Source: Cyanodermella asteris (lineage: Eukaryota; Ascomycota; Lecanoromycetes; Ostropales; Stictidaceae). From it: DNA of 64,000 nt. Positions 31,297-42,301 of the stretch are shown here, piece by piece. Made by a program: the position numbers and the translations under genes. A model generated the notes under the pieces. It had not been told where the DNA came from, ran no database searches, and saw only the letters and a program-made list of their open reading frames with translations. Position 1 is the first letter of the stretch. Each line of letters begins with the position of its first letter. Location of the stretch: positions 1,251,289 to 1,315,288 of the forward strand of contig UYJD01000006.1 in the NCBI GenBank assembly GCA_900618795.1, given 5' to 3'.

Positions 31297-32538
31297 GGTT
31301 TCGAGGCTACGGCCGGTCTCCGTATCACCAAGGCGAGCAATGGACTAAGCCGAGAGAAGAAGCTGCTCGGAACATGACATTCACTCGGTCAAGCAGGTCA
31401 AGAGAGCAGGCGATGCACAATGCCGATGCTACCAGCAGCACGAGGAGAAATACAGGGGCGAGGAAACGCCAGCCCAGCCGGTGGAGATGTGTTCGGGCAA
31501 AAGGTGAGAAAACGATGAAGCTATCCAACTGGCAGCGGAGTCAGGTCGGCCACGGGCCCCCTGCTCGTCGTGAGATGGATGGAGACAGCCAGCAAGTCCG
31601 GGGCAGCCTGCTCAGCCACTCATTGCTCAGATTGCACGATGGTCGAGGACTAGTGAGCGTGCACTCGGGCCTGCCGGCTTCTGGATGAGGATTAGGTTGC
31701 ATTGCGCCTGGCGATCTGCTCGATGCCCCTATTCTACACGTATGTTATAGCAGTGCGCCACTCACCACCGAAAACATCTAGGCCATGGCGTCCCATCAAG
31801 CTGCGGACAACTTGCTCTCACTCGACATGCTCCTTGCTTGTCCGAGCTTACCCAACACGCTGCATTTCTGTGCAACGAACGGCCAAAGCCACGATGCCAG
31901 CCGTTCGGAACCCCGATCCGAGCATAAAGTCTGTAGGTAGCCGTTCTTCTGACGGGTTTTGAAGGGACTAGAATGTTTCAAGAGCAGTTTGGTCCTGATT
32001 TAGCGGTGAAACATACGGCAGAGCGGCATCCCTGCCCGTGCAAGGCCGCTAATCTCTGTCATGTTCGCGTCGGCCGCCGCTGTTTCATCTCCCTCGAGGG
32101 CCCTGGAGCCGCCGGGGCAAGCTTCCTGGACCCTCGGGGGAACCCCTCTTCTTCCTTATCGACTTCCGCGATCGCCCCAGGTGGGTCCACTTTGCTTGTC
32201 TCATTGTCTTCTGACAATTCTGTACAAAGATAGCTGTTGTCACACAGAACATAAAACCGGGTATAATCAACACGCACTCTCAATCGGGCTCAAATTGTAG
32301 TTTGGCTACGATCTCGCTTCGGTTCAATTGCACATTGAGGTTCCAGGGGGAAGCTACTGGCGTCTACTCTGCAAATCGCTACATGGGCAGTGTCGAACCG
32401 TGTTTAGACTTATTGAGCCGAGGAGCTGTGAACATCGGGATTGTGCATTGCCAGGATTTGCTGCATTGTCTTCGGACTTGGGTCAACTAGCAGCAACGTT
32501 AAAGGAGGCCCCTACAAGGTGTCGGCAAACCTCTCAGC
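31297..32538. promoter_or_regulatory. Divergent region ADF-H/PH-like gene / OHCU-decarboxylase-like
   Basis: 1.24 kb between two starts. ORFs up to 104 codons occur, none with domain character. Confidence 0.5.
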
Positions 32539-33111
32539 ATGGCAACTACGACCCAGCTACCAAGCATCGAACAAGTACCAGAAATATCAGAAAGCCGTCA
32601 TTTTGAAATTCTTGATTCTCTATTCGAGCCGTCGCCGCCTCTGCATCAACAGTGCCAGTCAGTCCTCCGACAAAAGCATGAATCCTGGCATGCTCTCATC
32701 TACACAGGGGTAGGCCAAGTTCTGCATGGTCTTCACGGTCAATCGCAGCGCGCAGCAACACAAGAAGCCACCGCAGCTCGTGAAGTCCTTGACGGTATAT
32801 TGGCATCCCATCCCAGACTCGGCGCGAAGAAGGTGGACAGCGCAGCGAGCAGTTCTGAGCAAGCGCATCTACAGTCGGGGGGCTCCGAGGCAGAAAGCAA
32901 ACGGCTTGCCGAGCTGAACGCAGAGTATGAAGCACGGTTTCCTCCTCTGCGCTTTGTCGTCTTTGTGAATGGACGTTCTCGATCAGAGATAATGGGCATC
33001 ATTCGTGAGCGTATTGACAGAGGTCAGATCGAAGATGAGCGTCGGGAGTCGATCCAGGCGATGATTGATATTGCTTGGGACAGGGCGCAAAAGATGGGTG
33101 CCTCGTCTTGA
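32539..33111 (+). CDS. OHCU decarboxylase-like protein (uric acid degradation)
   Basis: Single-exon, 190 aa. The family decarboxylates 2-oxo-4-hydroxy-4-carboxy-5-ureidoimidazoline to S-allantoin, the last step after uricase. Seen: HPRLG at residues 91-95, containing the catalytic-type His; then ELNAEYEARFPPLRFVVFVNGRSRSEIMGIIRERI, the most conserved block of the family (~130-165); and the C-terminal helix that normally closes the domain. Length is near the usual 165-190 aa. There is no C-terminal SKL-like peroxisomal signal (it ends ASS), so cytosolic location is inferred. It converges on MRPL35, 68 bp between stops. No other purine-catabolism gene is nearby. Confidence 0.88.
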   Translation: MATTTQLPSIEQVPEISESRHFEILDSLFEPSPPLHQQCQSVLRQKHESWHALIYTGVGQVLHGLHGQSQRAATQEATAAREVLDGILASHPRLGAKKVDSAASSSEQAHLQSGGSEAESKRLAELNAEYEARFPPLRFVVFVNGRSRSEIMGIIRERIDRGQIEDERRESIQAMIDIAWDRAQKMGASS

Positions 33112-33179
33112 AGGAGGCGATATGCCTGTCAATATTGATACATCGAAGATATATAATGTACAATCGCCCAGCTCGCCGT

Positions 33180-34517
33180 CTATCTGTGACCTCGGTATCT
33201 GGCGGTGTCTCGCTTCTTGGGTGGCAGCTTCTCGCCACGCTTCCTCTTCAGCTCGACATCGACGCCTTCGATGCCGTGTCTGTGCATGACACCAGCCATC
33301 CAGTCATCCCACACCGTCCTAAACAAGTGGAATCCGACAGGGTACATTCCGTATTTAGCGCGGAACCATCTGAAGGACAGTCCGTCGCGTCTGATCTCTT
33401 CCTTCATCGCTTGAACGTTCATCTCTTTTCCCATGACCGTCTCGCCAGTTGTGCCAGCCTTAACCTCAGATGGATCCAGCCGTCCGGGCTGTTCAAACAC
33501 AAATACGCAGAGTCGATGGTACGGCGAGCCTTTCTGTGCCGTCGGAGGAACCCATCCGTGGACAATGTGTTCTGCTGATAGTCTTGTCAAAGCCACGTGT
33601 GGCTTGTTCGGCTCGACGATGATGTTTGAGGCCAAGAAGTGGCAGCGGGAGGTGAAGGTATCGTTCTCGAAATCGGGAACGTCTGGGTCAACGACCAGTA
33701 TCGTATAGTATCGTGGTCCTTGATTGAACGCCTGTATCTTCAAAGCGGGAGGGATTTCGGAAAGCAAGGAGGGAGCGAATTCTCCAGGAAAGACGTCGCG
33801 TTGACGGAAGGCAAGGCGCACCTCGACCGTCGGGTCAAGATGAGGACAGACGTCAGGCACAACGTGCATCGTCTCAATTCTCTGGACGAGAAGCTTGCGG
33901 TTGTATGAGCGCCATTTCTGGTCGGCAAGATAGCGGTAAATAGGCTTGTCCATGTCGCCTGCAATGCGTTAGTATTTGTACCTTCATCAAAGTCTGCTTT
34001 GGTCCTCACCTTGCCCATCCTCGAATCGCCTCTTGATCATGGGGTCATTGATGTCGGTCTGGACCTTGAGGTATTCCAGGTGCTTCCGCAAAGCCATAAG
34101 CCTGCCCTTCTGTGTGACCTCGCCCCCGGGCGACTTTGCGAAACTCTCCTCGAGTCTCGCAATCCGCGCCTTCTCGGCCTCAACTTTCTTGAGCTTCAAT
34201 TCTCGGTCCGCAGCCAATACCTGGCGTGCCTCCTGGAAACATTGGTACGGGAGCTGCTCAAACGGCAGACCTTCCTGTTGCCTGAGCGCGGCTCTTCGTC
34301 TTCTGGAGCCAAGCGGGTTGACCCTCGCTTTCCTCAATTGCTTCAGCTCCTTGAGTGTCGCTGCCTTTTCGGGGTGTGGTAGATCTGAATTCGGTGCTGG
34401 AGCTTGTGCTTCGGTCCCAGCTTGCCGCGGTGCTGAGAGGCTGTAGGCCCGGACGAATTGAACGCAAGAGGCGACCTGTGACCGCGAGCCTGGCCGACAC
34501 ACTCTGTTCAATGACAT
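33180..34517 (-). CDS. MRPL35: Mitochondrial large-subunit ribosomal protein mL38 (MRPL35), PEBP fold
   Basis: Exons 34517-34010 and 33958-33180; the intron is 51 bp with a perfect TACTAAC branch site; total 428 aa. Structural protein of the mitochondrial large ribosomal subunit. Seen: a basic N-terminal presequence (MSLNRVCRPGSRSQ...); a charged helical region (KLKKVEAEKARIARLEESF); then a phosphatidylethanolamine-binding-protein fold from ~200 onward (ILVVDPDVPDFENDTFTS, HGWVPPTAQKGSPYHRLCVFVFEQPG, WFRAKYGMYPVGFHLFRTVWDDW); and a basic KRKRGEKLPPKKRD tail. The frame is open 30 codons further upstream to an ATG at 34607. I prefer 34517 because the protein then begins with a classic presequence. 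Confidence 0.93.
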
Positions 34518-35467
34518 ACTGCTCGCCGTTGCCCAAGAGCGCGTTGAAGGTGATTTGCCTCGTGTAAAGTCGCCGCGAGAGCTCCGCAACTTTTCCCGGC
34601 ATGCCAAGAAATTGGACGATCCGCGCTTTCGAACAGTTATCTTGTTGCGGCCAAACAGAGCAGCCCGGCGCTATCGGCTTTTGCACGATATCACATTGAT
34701 GCCGACGGATGAATTGACTTGTACACGGCGTCACTGCAGTGGACCTCCACCTACCTTCATTTATCACTGGCGGGAGGATTACAGCACTACAACGGGCTAT
34801 GACTTTTGCATGTGGTTTGTTTCTCGAGAAGCGGAAAATCGCGTCCGTCTTGCAATCCAACGATGATCTTGATATTTGTATCAGAACGACTATCATTCTT
34901 TTGATACCGAGACTATATTCCTCGTAATCGCATTGTCCCTGTAGTTCCAACATGTCGAAGCGCTCTGCTACCAATGGAACACATCGAAACATCTATTGGC
35001 CGTATAGTCACAGCTAGCGGCCCTCGAGATAGCTCCAAGACCTCATTCGAAATTCGATTCAATCTAGACCGAAGCTTACTTACCTCATGGGGTTGGTATC
35101 GATGAAAGTGAAGGAAATCGTCCGGACCAAGAAGTTTTCGTATTAGCAGACTGTTTCAAGATCTCAGTGCCGCCTTTGTGCTATAGTAAGGTGACAGATA
35201 TATAGACTGGGATGCTGGTCTTCACAACGCATCTGGTGTTTCAGTTCTCTACCTAGTACTGCGATCGGAATGAGCTCACGGCCAAGCGGCTTACATAAGC
35301 ACGCAACGCCCACTCTGGCCGCATGTCCCGCTGCAATTGGGAGCTGAGAAGCCGTGTGCATCTCGGTCACGCCTGATATAAAAGTCAAATATATTCTTCA
35401 CGCTGTGGCATCCAAACAATCGTGAGCCGTCATCCTCGACACCCGAGGCGGCTGCTACCATACTCTG
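34518..35467. promoter_or_regulatory. Divergent region MRPL35 / aftiphilin-like
   Basis: 0.95 kb. Small ORFs on both strands only; nothing recognised. Confidence 0.5.
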
Positions 35468-37136
35468 ATGTCGTCTACACCACCGCCAAGAAGCCCATCG
35501 CTGGAACCACCCCGCAAGAGTGTCGAATTAGAGGATCCCGGTGCCCACGGCCTCGGTGAGTTGTTGCCAAGCCTATGCAGACTTGCTCGTCCTGACCATA
35601 AACAGAGGATGCCTCCAGCGAAGACGAGTTTAGTGACGCCAGAGAGGCTCTAGCTTCGCCTACCAGACCCATCACGCGAGTCGAGCGCGTCGATTCCGGG
35701 CCCGCTCATGGCGAGGTTCCAGGCACAGCCGCATATGCACAGAGAGCTCAGGATGCACAACCAGATCTTATTGCTATTCGCCCGGACGAGTCTGGCACAG
35801 GAAACACAGATGCAGCAGATCGAAGGGAGGCTACCGCAGGGCAGGACTTACCTGGTGGCTCCGCAGAGGTCCCAGTCCCGAAGACGGTGATAACGAGAGT
35901 TGACTCTGAGCCCGCGCACGGTGAAGTCCCTGGCACAAGAGCTGCGAAAATGCGGGCAGCAGATGCGAAACCGGATGTTCTTGAAAAGCAAGAGGACGTG
36001 CCCAGTAAGTAAGTCCCAGCACAAAGTCCTTTCACCGCGAATGCAATCGAGCACGATTCATTGACTCTGTATGTGTAGATCCGAGGGTCGGTTAGCGGCA
36101 ACACATATACCGGACCGGAGTCGGTCTCCAATCGCAGCAGATGGTGGCTTCGGAAACCCTTCATTCGGTGACGAGGAGGATGAAGGAGACGATGAGGAGT
36201 CTTCCGTACAGGCGGTCAAAGCTCCAGCGAAGTCTGTCGCAGAAACCGAAGACCAAGATTTCGGTGGCGACGATGATTTTGGAGAAGACTTTGATGACTT
36301 TGCTGAGGGCGAAGAGGGCGAAGACTTTGGGGAATTTGATGATGGCTTTCAAGCACCTGACGAGCCTGAACCTGAGTTCACCCCAGCACCTCGCGAAGTC
36401 TTACCGCCCGTTGATTTACCATACGTAAGTGTAGCTGTAGCTCGCCGACTCCGTCACATGAGTGCTGATTCTTTCAAAGCCCGTTGTCGATTTCTCAAAA
36501 TCGCCTTCACTGTCAGAGATCGAGCAGATGATCTCTCCGCATCTTGCTGCACTTTTCCCTGCCGCCGAGGCAGCCCGCGATGCTGAGCCTCCAGCTCCGT
36601 TGCCTGAAGGCAACACGTCATTCCTCAGTGAGCGATCATATTCTCTATGGCAGCAACTCATTCAACCACCGCCTCTCCAGCCTCCCAATTGGGTTCGGTC
36701 CAGGACCAGACGACTCTTTCTCGTTTCGCTTGGTGTCCCAGTAGATCTCGATGAGATTCTACCCAAATCCAAACAAAAGAAACTCGTGTTGCCATACAAT
36801 CCAGCAGACCAAACTAAATCCGGATCGAAGGCCAAGGATGGCAAAGCTGCTTCGTCGAAAGAGCAACCACCGAAACGGACACGCGGCCCACCTCCACCTC
36901 CGGAATTCGAGATTGATGAGGTCAAGAAGCTTTGCCGACTGACCGATGCGGATCTTGATGAAATGAATGATGACCTATTGCAATCACATGTCAGTGAGCT
37001 TGAACGCTTGGCTACAAGAGGCAAAGAAGTTTTACAATACTGGGTGAAGCGAAAAGAGATGGCGGTTGACGAGAAAGAGGCATTCGATAGCGTTGTCGAA
37101 AGCCTGGTACGGCACGCAAGAAGGGTAAGAAGATGA
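35468..37136 (+). CDS. Acidic aftiphilin/Laa2-like protein (probable clathrin-adaptor accessory, DUF5102-type)
   Basis: Exons 35468-35555, 35606-36008, 36079-36424 and 36480-37136; introns are 50, 70 and 55 bp; total 497 aa. Seen: a Ser/Pro-rich start; two copies of a 14-residue motif (RVDSxPAHGEVPGT) at residues 57-70 and 127-140; a strongly acidic Phe-containing stretch with repeated DDFG/DFGEFDD elements (~185-260), of the kind that binds clathrin-adaptor ear domains; and a C-terminal conserved half with LFLVSLGVPVDLDEILPKSKQKKLVLP, followed by a helical EIDEVKKLCRLTDADLDEMND segment. The pattern fits fungal Laa2 (YBL010C)/aftiphilin proteins acting with AP-1 at the trans-Golgi. This assignment is from memory of the pattern. 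At the second donor two overlapping GTAAGT sites exist; only the downstream one (36009) keeps the frame open. Confidence 0.65.
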
Positions 37137-37375
37137 GCGGCCTGACCATCACTAATAGTAAGAGAGCACACTGATGCTATGGACATTCTTTAAACTCTGA
37201 TGCTCTCACTGTCGTTTACTCTGCCTATCCTGTCGTTGAAACTTTGATTCCCGAAAGTAGCGCCCCCCATCTATCCGAGCGCCGTCAGCCTCCAACTCAA
37301 GCTTGTCAGATGCCATTTCGTTCGATCAATCCCCATTTGAGCGTTTCATTCGTCACTGAGGAGGACGTGAGCCAT

Positions 37376-37822
37376 TCAGGCTGGCAAAAGACCGAAAGCT
37401 TCATCAAGTATGCACAACGCTTTCTGGAGAGCTTTCTGCTTGTGCACGTCATCCGCCAGCATCCGCCAGCGCTCCTTCAGCATCTTCTCCTCAGCCTCTT
37501 GCAAAATCTTGAGGTACTCGAGGTGATTCTGGTAAACTTGCATCTCAGCGTGATCATCCGTCCACGACGCCATTTCAGACTCGTGTTCGCACCGAACCTG
37601 GTCGCGATATGCTCTGTCCCGTTTGTGAAAACGAATCGCCGAGTCTTGGAGATGGCGAATCATGGCCATGTGGTTTTCTATGTTGGTGGAGAGGGTTCGG
37701 AGACTCTGGTGAATCTCGAGTCTCTTCAAAGTTGGGTTTCCGATGGTGTTCAGCAGCTCTGGGTCGTCAACGACTGGAGATGGCGGAGCGACGTCTGGTG
37801 CGCGTTTGCAATCGGTGGGCAT
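37376..37822 (-). CDS. Unrecognised coiled-coil protein
   Basis: 148 codons from ATG 37822; family not recognised. Mostly helical and charged: PTLKRLEIHQSLRTLSTNIENHMAMIRHLQ, then RFHKRDRAYRDQVRCEHESEM and EYLKILQEAEEKMLKERWRML, fitting an extended coiled coil. The frame is open and protein-like for another ~15 codons upstream (RLEYPRISEAKRSE), beginning at a plausible acceptor (CCAG, 37867-37868). A donor (GTACAC) at 37923 would join it to a further open stretch, so the true 5' end may lie upstream. Converges on the aftiphilin-like gene, 239 bp between stops. Confidence 0.5.
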   Translation of the reverse strand: MPTDCKRAPDVAPPSPVVDDPELLNTIGNPTLKRLEIHQSLRTLSTNIENHMAMIRHLQDSAIRFHKRDRAYRDQVRCEHESEMASWTDDHAEMQVYQNHLEYLKILQEAEEKMLKERWRMLADDVHKQKALQKALCILDEAFGLLPA

Positions 37823-38474
37823 TTCGCTTCTTTTGGCTTCTGAAATACGTGGGTATTCTAGACGATCTGGAAATGGTGGATGAGAGAAAGTGTGATGTTC
37901 TTTGGAGAAAGTCGAGCGTGTACCTGGAGCATTGAGGCGAAACTTGGTGCCGTTGCGTATCTATGAATAGACTTGAGGTCTCAAGATCAAAGCGTTCCTT
38001 GCAGCGCTTCATTCTTTGGCCTTCCCATGTATCTGGCTGTTTGGGAAACATGGAGCGTTGACTCAGCTTTTCCGTGGTGCCGATTCACGTTTTCTGACGA
38101 TTCACTGTGCCGATTCAGGAAGATGCTCGGGACACTGAATGTGAGCCACACTGCTATACACACACGATGGATTGACCTCCCCTGATCAGTGTCGCCAGCC
38201 GACTTATAGCTTGGTACACCTTCACACAACCAAAAATCGGACACAGTATTTCTATCCGGTAAAAGGAACGCATCTGTCAGCTCCATGCTAGCACCACAAT
38301 TGCGCAAATGGAACAACTTGAGCGACCTGGCTCAGTCTTCTTGGCTTGGAATGCAATTAATTCCGCATAGCTGGTCGGTAAGCAAAAGTGCGCTGATCGT
38401 GGCATACAGTGGTCAAATTGGCAGCTTGAGGATCCAAAAAAATCAAAAAGGATACCAGCCAGATGGATAGTGTA
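37823..38474. other. Intergenic region, possible 5' exon of the coiled-coil gene
   Basis: 0.65 kb. The minus strand 37866-37968 may be spliced 5' coding sequence of the gene at 37376-37822. Nothing else was seen. Confidence 0.4.
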
Positions 38475-38545
38475 TGACAGATCCGGGAATCGAACCCGGG
38501 CCGGGTCGATGGCAACGACCCATTCTACCACTAGACCAATCTGTC
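38475..38545 (-). tRNA. tRNA-Gly (anticodon GCC)
   Basis: 71 nt on the minus strand. Acceptor stem GACAGAT pairs with ATCTGTC, with discriminator A at 38475. D-arm GGTCTAGTGGTAGAA, anticodon stem GGTCG/CGACC around loop TTGCCAT (anticodon GCC), and T-arm CCGGGTTCGATTCCCGG with canonical TTCGATT loop. No intron. RNA polymerase III A box (TGGTCTAGTGG) and B box (GGTTCGATTCC) are both present internally. Confidence 0.96.
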
Positions 38546-38927
38546 GAGGATTGGCTGGATGAAACTACATGTCGGTAATGGTAAACACATAGCTCACATT
38601 GCCTAGACGAGTCCGCACACCCAAGCAATGTTGATATGACTGGAGACGTGCCAAGTACAGAAGAATGTTGGTGAGAAAGGAGGCTGGGGGCACACTTGGA
38701 ATCGGTCTGGATGCGTCAACTCACAGACAGAATCTGCCTTCAACAAATCAAGCTTTGGCGCTTTGTGGCAATTATGGCGGTTCGAAAGCAGTTCATGGCC
38801 AGAAATCAGATGAGATTTTATGATGTACATGCCGCTTGAGTTTCTTCTTCTATATCAACCCGCCGCTCTCACTTCTCTGAAAGGTAGAACGGCCTGCTTG
38901 CGCGCCTATCGCACGGATTTCACGAGT
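38546..38927. other. Intergenic region tRNA / IF1
   Basis: 0.38 kb between the tRNA-Gly gene and the IF1 stop codon. Nothing recognised. Confidence 0.5.
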
Positions 38928-39338
38928 CTACTTGGAGAGCTCGTTGACATGGTCTTCAAGATCTTGCAAGTGTTTCTTTTGCTGTTCGATCTTGTTCTTG
39001 AGAGCACGGAGCCTGTTTTGGGTCAGCTTTCCACATCGATAGCTGATCTTCTTGATATGCAACGCACTTCTCTTTCTCTTGGTCCTTGACGAATTTGTCC
39101 TCGCTGGCTTGCTCGCGCTTGGTGAACGCATCGCTGTGAGTGTTGTCAGCTAGACTGATAACGGTACCCTTAGAAGCCGTTATTTTCAGCCAACGTACCC
39201 TTGAACGGATCCACCGGGTCTGCTCGAGCCGGAGCCAGTGGAGCCCTCGGCATTCAATCGCGTCGATGCAGACATGGCGCGGTACTGAGTGTAGAGAATG
39301 TTTCTCGCAGTGGGACGGATAGCACGGATGGCAGACAT
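38928..39338 (-). CDS. INH1: Mitochondrial F1Fo-ATPase inhibitor (IF1/Inh1)
   Basis: Exons 39338-39199, 39133-39068 and 39012-38928; introns are 65 and 55 bp; total 96 aa. IF1 enters the catalytic interface of F1 at low matrix pH and stops ATP hydrolysis. Seen: a presequence rich in Arg and Ser (MSAIRAIRPTARNILYTQYR); Gly/Ser-rich linker (EGSTGSGSSRPGG); the inhibitory helix GDAFTKREQASEDKFVKDQEKEKL, with the conserved F/KRE.A.E pattern; and a C-terminal coiled coil (LRALKNKIEQQKKHLQDLEDHV). The introns flank the inhibitory helix, so the central exon encodes it alone. The gene was too fragmented to show as one reading frame. It is divergent from the 14-3-3 gene. Confidence 0.95.
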
Positions 39339-40485
39339 GATGAGTGAGTAGGTGACTTGTGGAATAAGGCGACTTGGAGGTTTGTCGTCAAGCTTGGAAG
39401 CGGGTTGGAGTGGAGGCTCACAGCTCCCATGGCTTGGCCAGAGAACGACCTGACGTAGTGGCTTATGTCAGCACCACTACCTACACTGTCCGTGCCACAA
39501 GTCTTCATTTGGCTGAGGGGGGCTTGTTTATGGTCTTAAGAGCCGGTGGAATTTAGTGATCTGGGAGCTACAGTATAGAAGTACGAGAGACGTAGGCATA
39601 GATTTCAATAATGTTTGCTGTGGTGCCTGGCCAGTCGGCTCTGCTGCTCATCACAGCCAAAGGCGATGTAAACACCCCGCATGTAGACAAAAGGCACCAT
39701 AACTTAAGGAAGCGCGATAGATGCTCTTGCCGTACCAGACAGCGCTTCGTCAACTGTCAAATGAGTGACTCGGGCGTCGTAGCAGGAACAAAGGGCACTG
39801 GGGAGCAGCGAGGGCAGGCGCCTTATGGAGACGGATGGAACATCGGTGTAAGGATGTGACTCCTCGCAACAACTTAACTCCGGGCCTCACTGCCTGCCAG
39901 ATCTGGGCCTCAAAACACACCCAAACCTACATCTACCCTTGCAGCCCGCCTTCTCCTGTACAACTCACGAACGTACAATACAACCGCTTCTCTAAACACT
40001 CCCGCAAGACCGCCCCGTCGCCTTCCCTCCATCCTGCAGTACGTACAGCTCTCCCTCTACGAAGCCCTTTGGCGCCCCCGGCTGGTCTGCTAACAACCCC
40101 ACCAGAACCCAGCAAATCTCAAGGTACGACCAGATCTGGCGTCGCAAAGCCTCTCCTTTGCTATCGCTGTACACTCCATTGATTTCGGCCTCATCTGCGA
40201 CTTCATTGCCCCTGGGCACAGCGTACGCGTTTCTGTTGGGGGCTGTGTCGGCGATCACAGGCACAAGGTCGCCCCGCGATAACGACATTGCCTTGTCAGC
40301 CAGCTCAAAACGCTGCGTGGCTTCTCAATCCCCTCTTCGCACAGCCCTTCATCTGCATCGTCTTGTTAAGAAATCGCGAAGAGCGTAATCTGATCGAGAC
40401 ACTGATTTTGCTTATTTTGACATTGTACTGTGTCGATAGAAGTGAGACTAATCTGTGATCAGTCAACACACAAGAAACCGCCAAG
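39339..40485. promoter_or_regulatory. Divergent region INH1 / 14-3-3
   Basis: 1.15 kb. A C-rich plus-strand block (39900-40110) resembles the promoter/leader of a highly expressed gene. A 98-codon minus-strand ORF (39992-40288) lies inside; I see no domain in it and do not call it. Confidence 0.5.
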
Positions 40486-41463
40486 ATGTCTTACGAAAAC
40501 CACGTCTACTTGGCTAAGCTTGCTGAGCAAGCCGAGCGCTATGAAGGTGAGTCGACAGCCTGTTGAGATAGCTACCTGGCCGGTATCCCTAACTTCCTGC
40601 AGAGATGGTTGAGAACATGAAGTCTGTCGCTTCCGCAGACCAGGAACTCTCCGTCGAGGAGCGTAACCTGTTGTCGGTCGCCTACAAGAACGTCATCGGA
40701 GCCCGCCGTGCCTCTTGGCGCATCGTTACCAGCATTGAGCAGAAGGAGGAATCCAAGGGCAACGAGTCGCAAGTTAAGCTCATCAAGGAATACCGCACAA
40801 AGATTGAGACCGAGCTGGCCAAGATTTGCGAGGACATCCTCGACGTGCTTGACAAGCACTTGATCAAGTCCGCCCAGAGTGGAGAGTCTAAGGTCTTTTA
40901 CCACAAGATGTACGTTGGAAAGCACTTTGTGACGCAGTTGACGAAAGGCGCAGAGCTGACATCTCAATAGGAAGGGCGATTACCACCGCTACCTGGCCGA
41001 GTTCGCCACAGGCGACAAGCGCGACGAGTCATCAAAGAAGTCTCTTGAGGCTTACGAGAGCGCCAGCGGCATTGCCAACGAGCACCTTGCCCCTACTCAC
41101 CCCATTCGTCTGGGTCTGGCCTTGAACTTTTCGGTCTTCTACTACGAGATCTTGAACCAGCCGGACGCGGCTTGCCGCCTTGCCAAGCAGGCCTTTGATG
41201 ATGCTATTGCCGAGCTTGACACTTTGAGCGAGGAGAGCTACAAGGACTCCACCTTGATCATGCAGCTTCTCCGAGACAACTTGGTACGTTCCACGGCAAA
41301 GCAAGACTTACTCGCTGGGATTAACACTGACTTGTTATAGACTCTCTGGACTTCGTCCGAGGCTGAGACCTCTGGTGCTGGCGAGGCCGCCGCCGCTCCC
41401 TCCGCTGAGGTTAAGGAGGAGACCAAGGAGGCGCCTGCCGCCACCGAGGAAGCAAAGGTGTAA
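40486..41463 (+). CDS. BMH1: 14-3-3 protein
   Basis: Exons 40486-40546, 40603-40909, 40971-41283 and 41341-41463; introns are 56, 61 and 57 bp; total 267 aa. A phosphoserine/phosphothreonine-binding dimeric adaptor in signalling, cell cycle and metabolism. Seen: [16 protein letters not shown] (dimer helix); [20 protein letters not shown], the family signature with the binding Lys and Arg; [51 protein letters not shown], the second signature; then a variable acidic Glu/Ala-rich tail starting in the last exon. The first intron lies just after codon 20. Start in a good context (CGCCAAGATGTC). The last intron separates the conserved core from the tail. Confidence 0.98.
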
Positions 41464-42301
41464 GCGATCTCGCTCATATGATTCCCCCTCTCTCACAGGG
41501 ATACCCCATCTCTCATTAATGAATCAATCAATTGCAATGGGGAGCGGATGCTGCTTCGAACGGACCTGAATCAGCGGTTGGTGTTGAGTGGTGAACAATC
41601 TACACAATGGCTGGTATGGGATTTGTTATCTTACTTTTCGTGGAGCTCTTCTGAAACAACGCGACTGTCCCAAAGTCACAGATAGTGCGCGATGTCAGAG
41701 GAGTGGATGGGATGGTGCATTGACATAGAAGATTCGGTTTTGACCACTTTATGCTCACGCAATCTTACAAGATTGAAAGTTGCGTTTCGCTCGACTTGCG
41801 CGTTTGTGATCAAAAAGCTCTACAAAAGCAGGATTTTTCTATTTCAATTGAACTAAAAATGGTCCCCTACTTCTCCCTTTCCTTTGTGGTCAGCTTCACA
41901 CGGGGTCACTCCTACAAGTGACGGCTCGGCAGTTGTATTGGTGCTTGACGCGCTGCGACCATTGGCATGTGTTCAAGTGTCAGACAAGCTTCCCGACATG
42001 GAAGCCGCTGTCAAAATGAAGTCTACCCGATGGTCACTAAAAGCCTCTGCCGCGCATTCAAAACTTTGGGGATGTTGGCTTCGTTAGCAGGGGTCCACTT
42101 CCAAGGATGCGGGGTAGGATCTAAGCTCTTTTAGGAACCTGACAAGTCAATATGCTCGTGTTTATCTCTTATGAGTAATACAAGATGAAGTTCCAATTGA
42201 GTCATGCACTGAAGGGGCATAAAACAAGGAGTGGTTGCAAATTTATATGCCGTTGTTTTTCACATAACCACATCTTTTTTCGGCATCTTCTGTTGACAGT
42301 C
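41464..42301. other. Intergenic region 14-3-3 / PhzF
   Basis: 0.84 kb. Contains the 14-3-3 3' UTR. The PhzF frame is open back to 42185, but that extension is not conserved-looking. Confidence 0.5.

Noticed and set aside
34258-34992. 244-codon minus-strand ORF
   Set aside because: Overlaps MRPL35 exon 1 in another frame; the MRPL35 frame has the conserved sequence.
39992-40288. 98-codon minus-strand ORF upstream of 14-3-3
   Set aside because: No homology-like features and it lies in the C-rich 14-3-3 promoter/leader; left uncalled.
42185-42301. Upstream ATG of the PhzF gene
   Set aside because: The added 39 residues do not resemble the family N-terminus, while the protein from 42302 starts exactly at the conserved strand.
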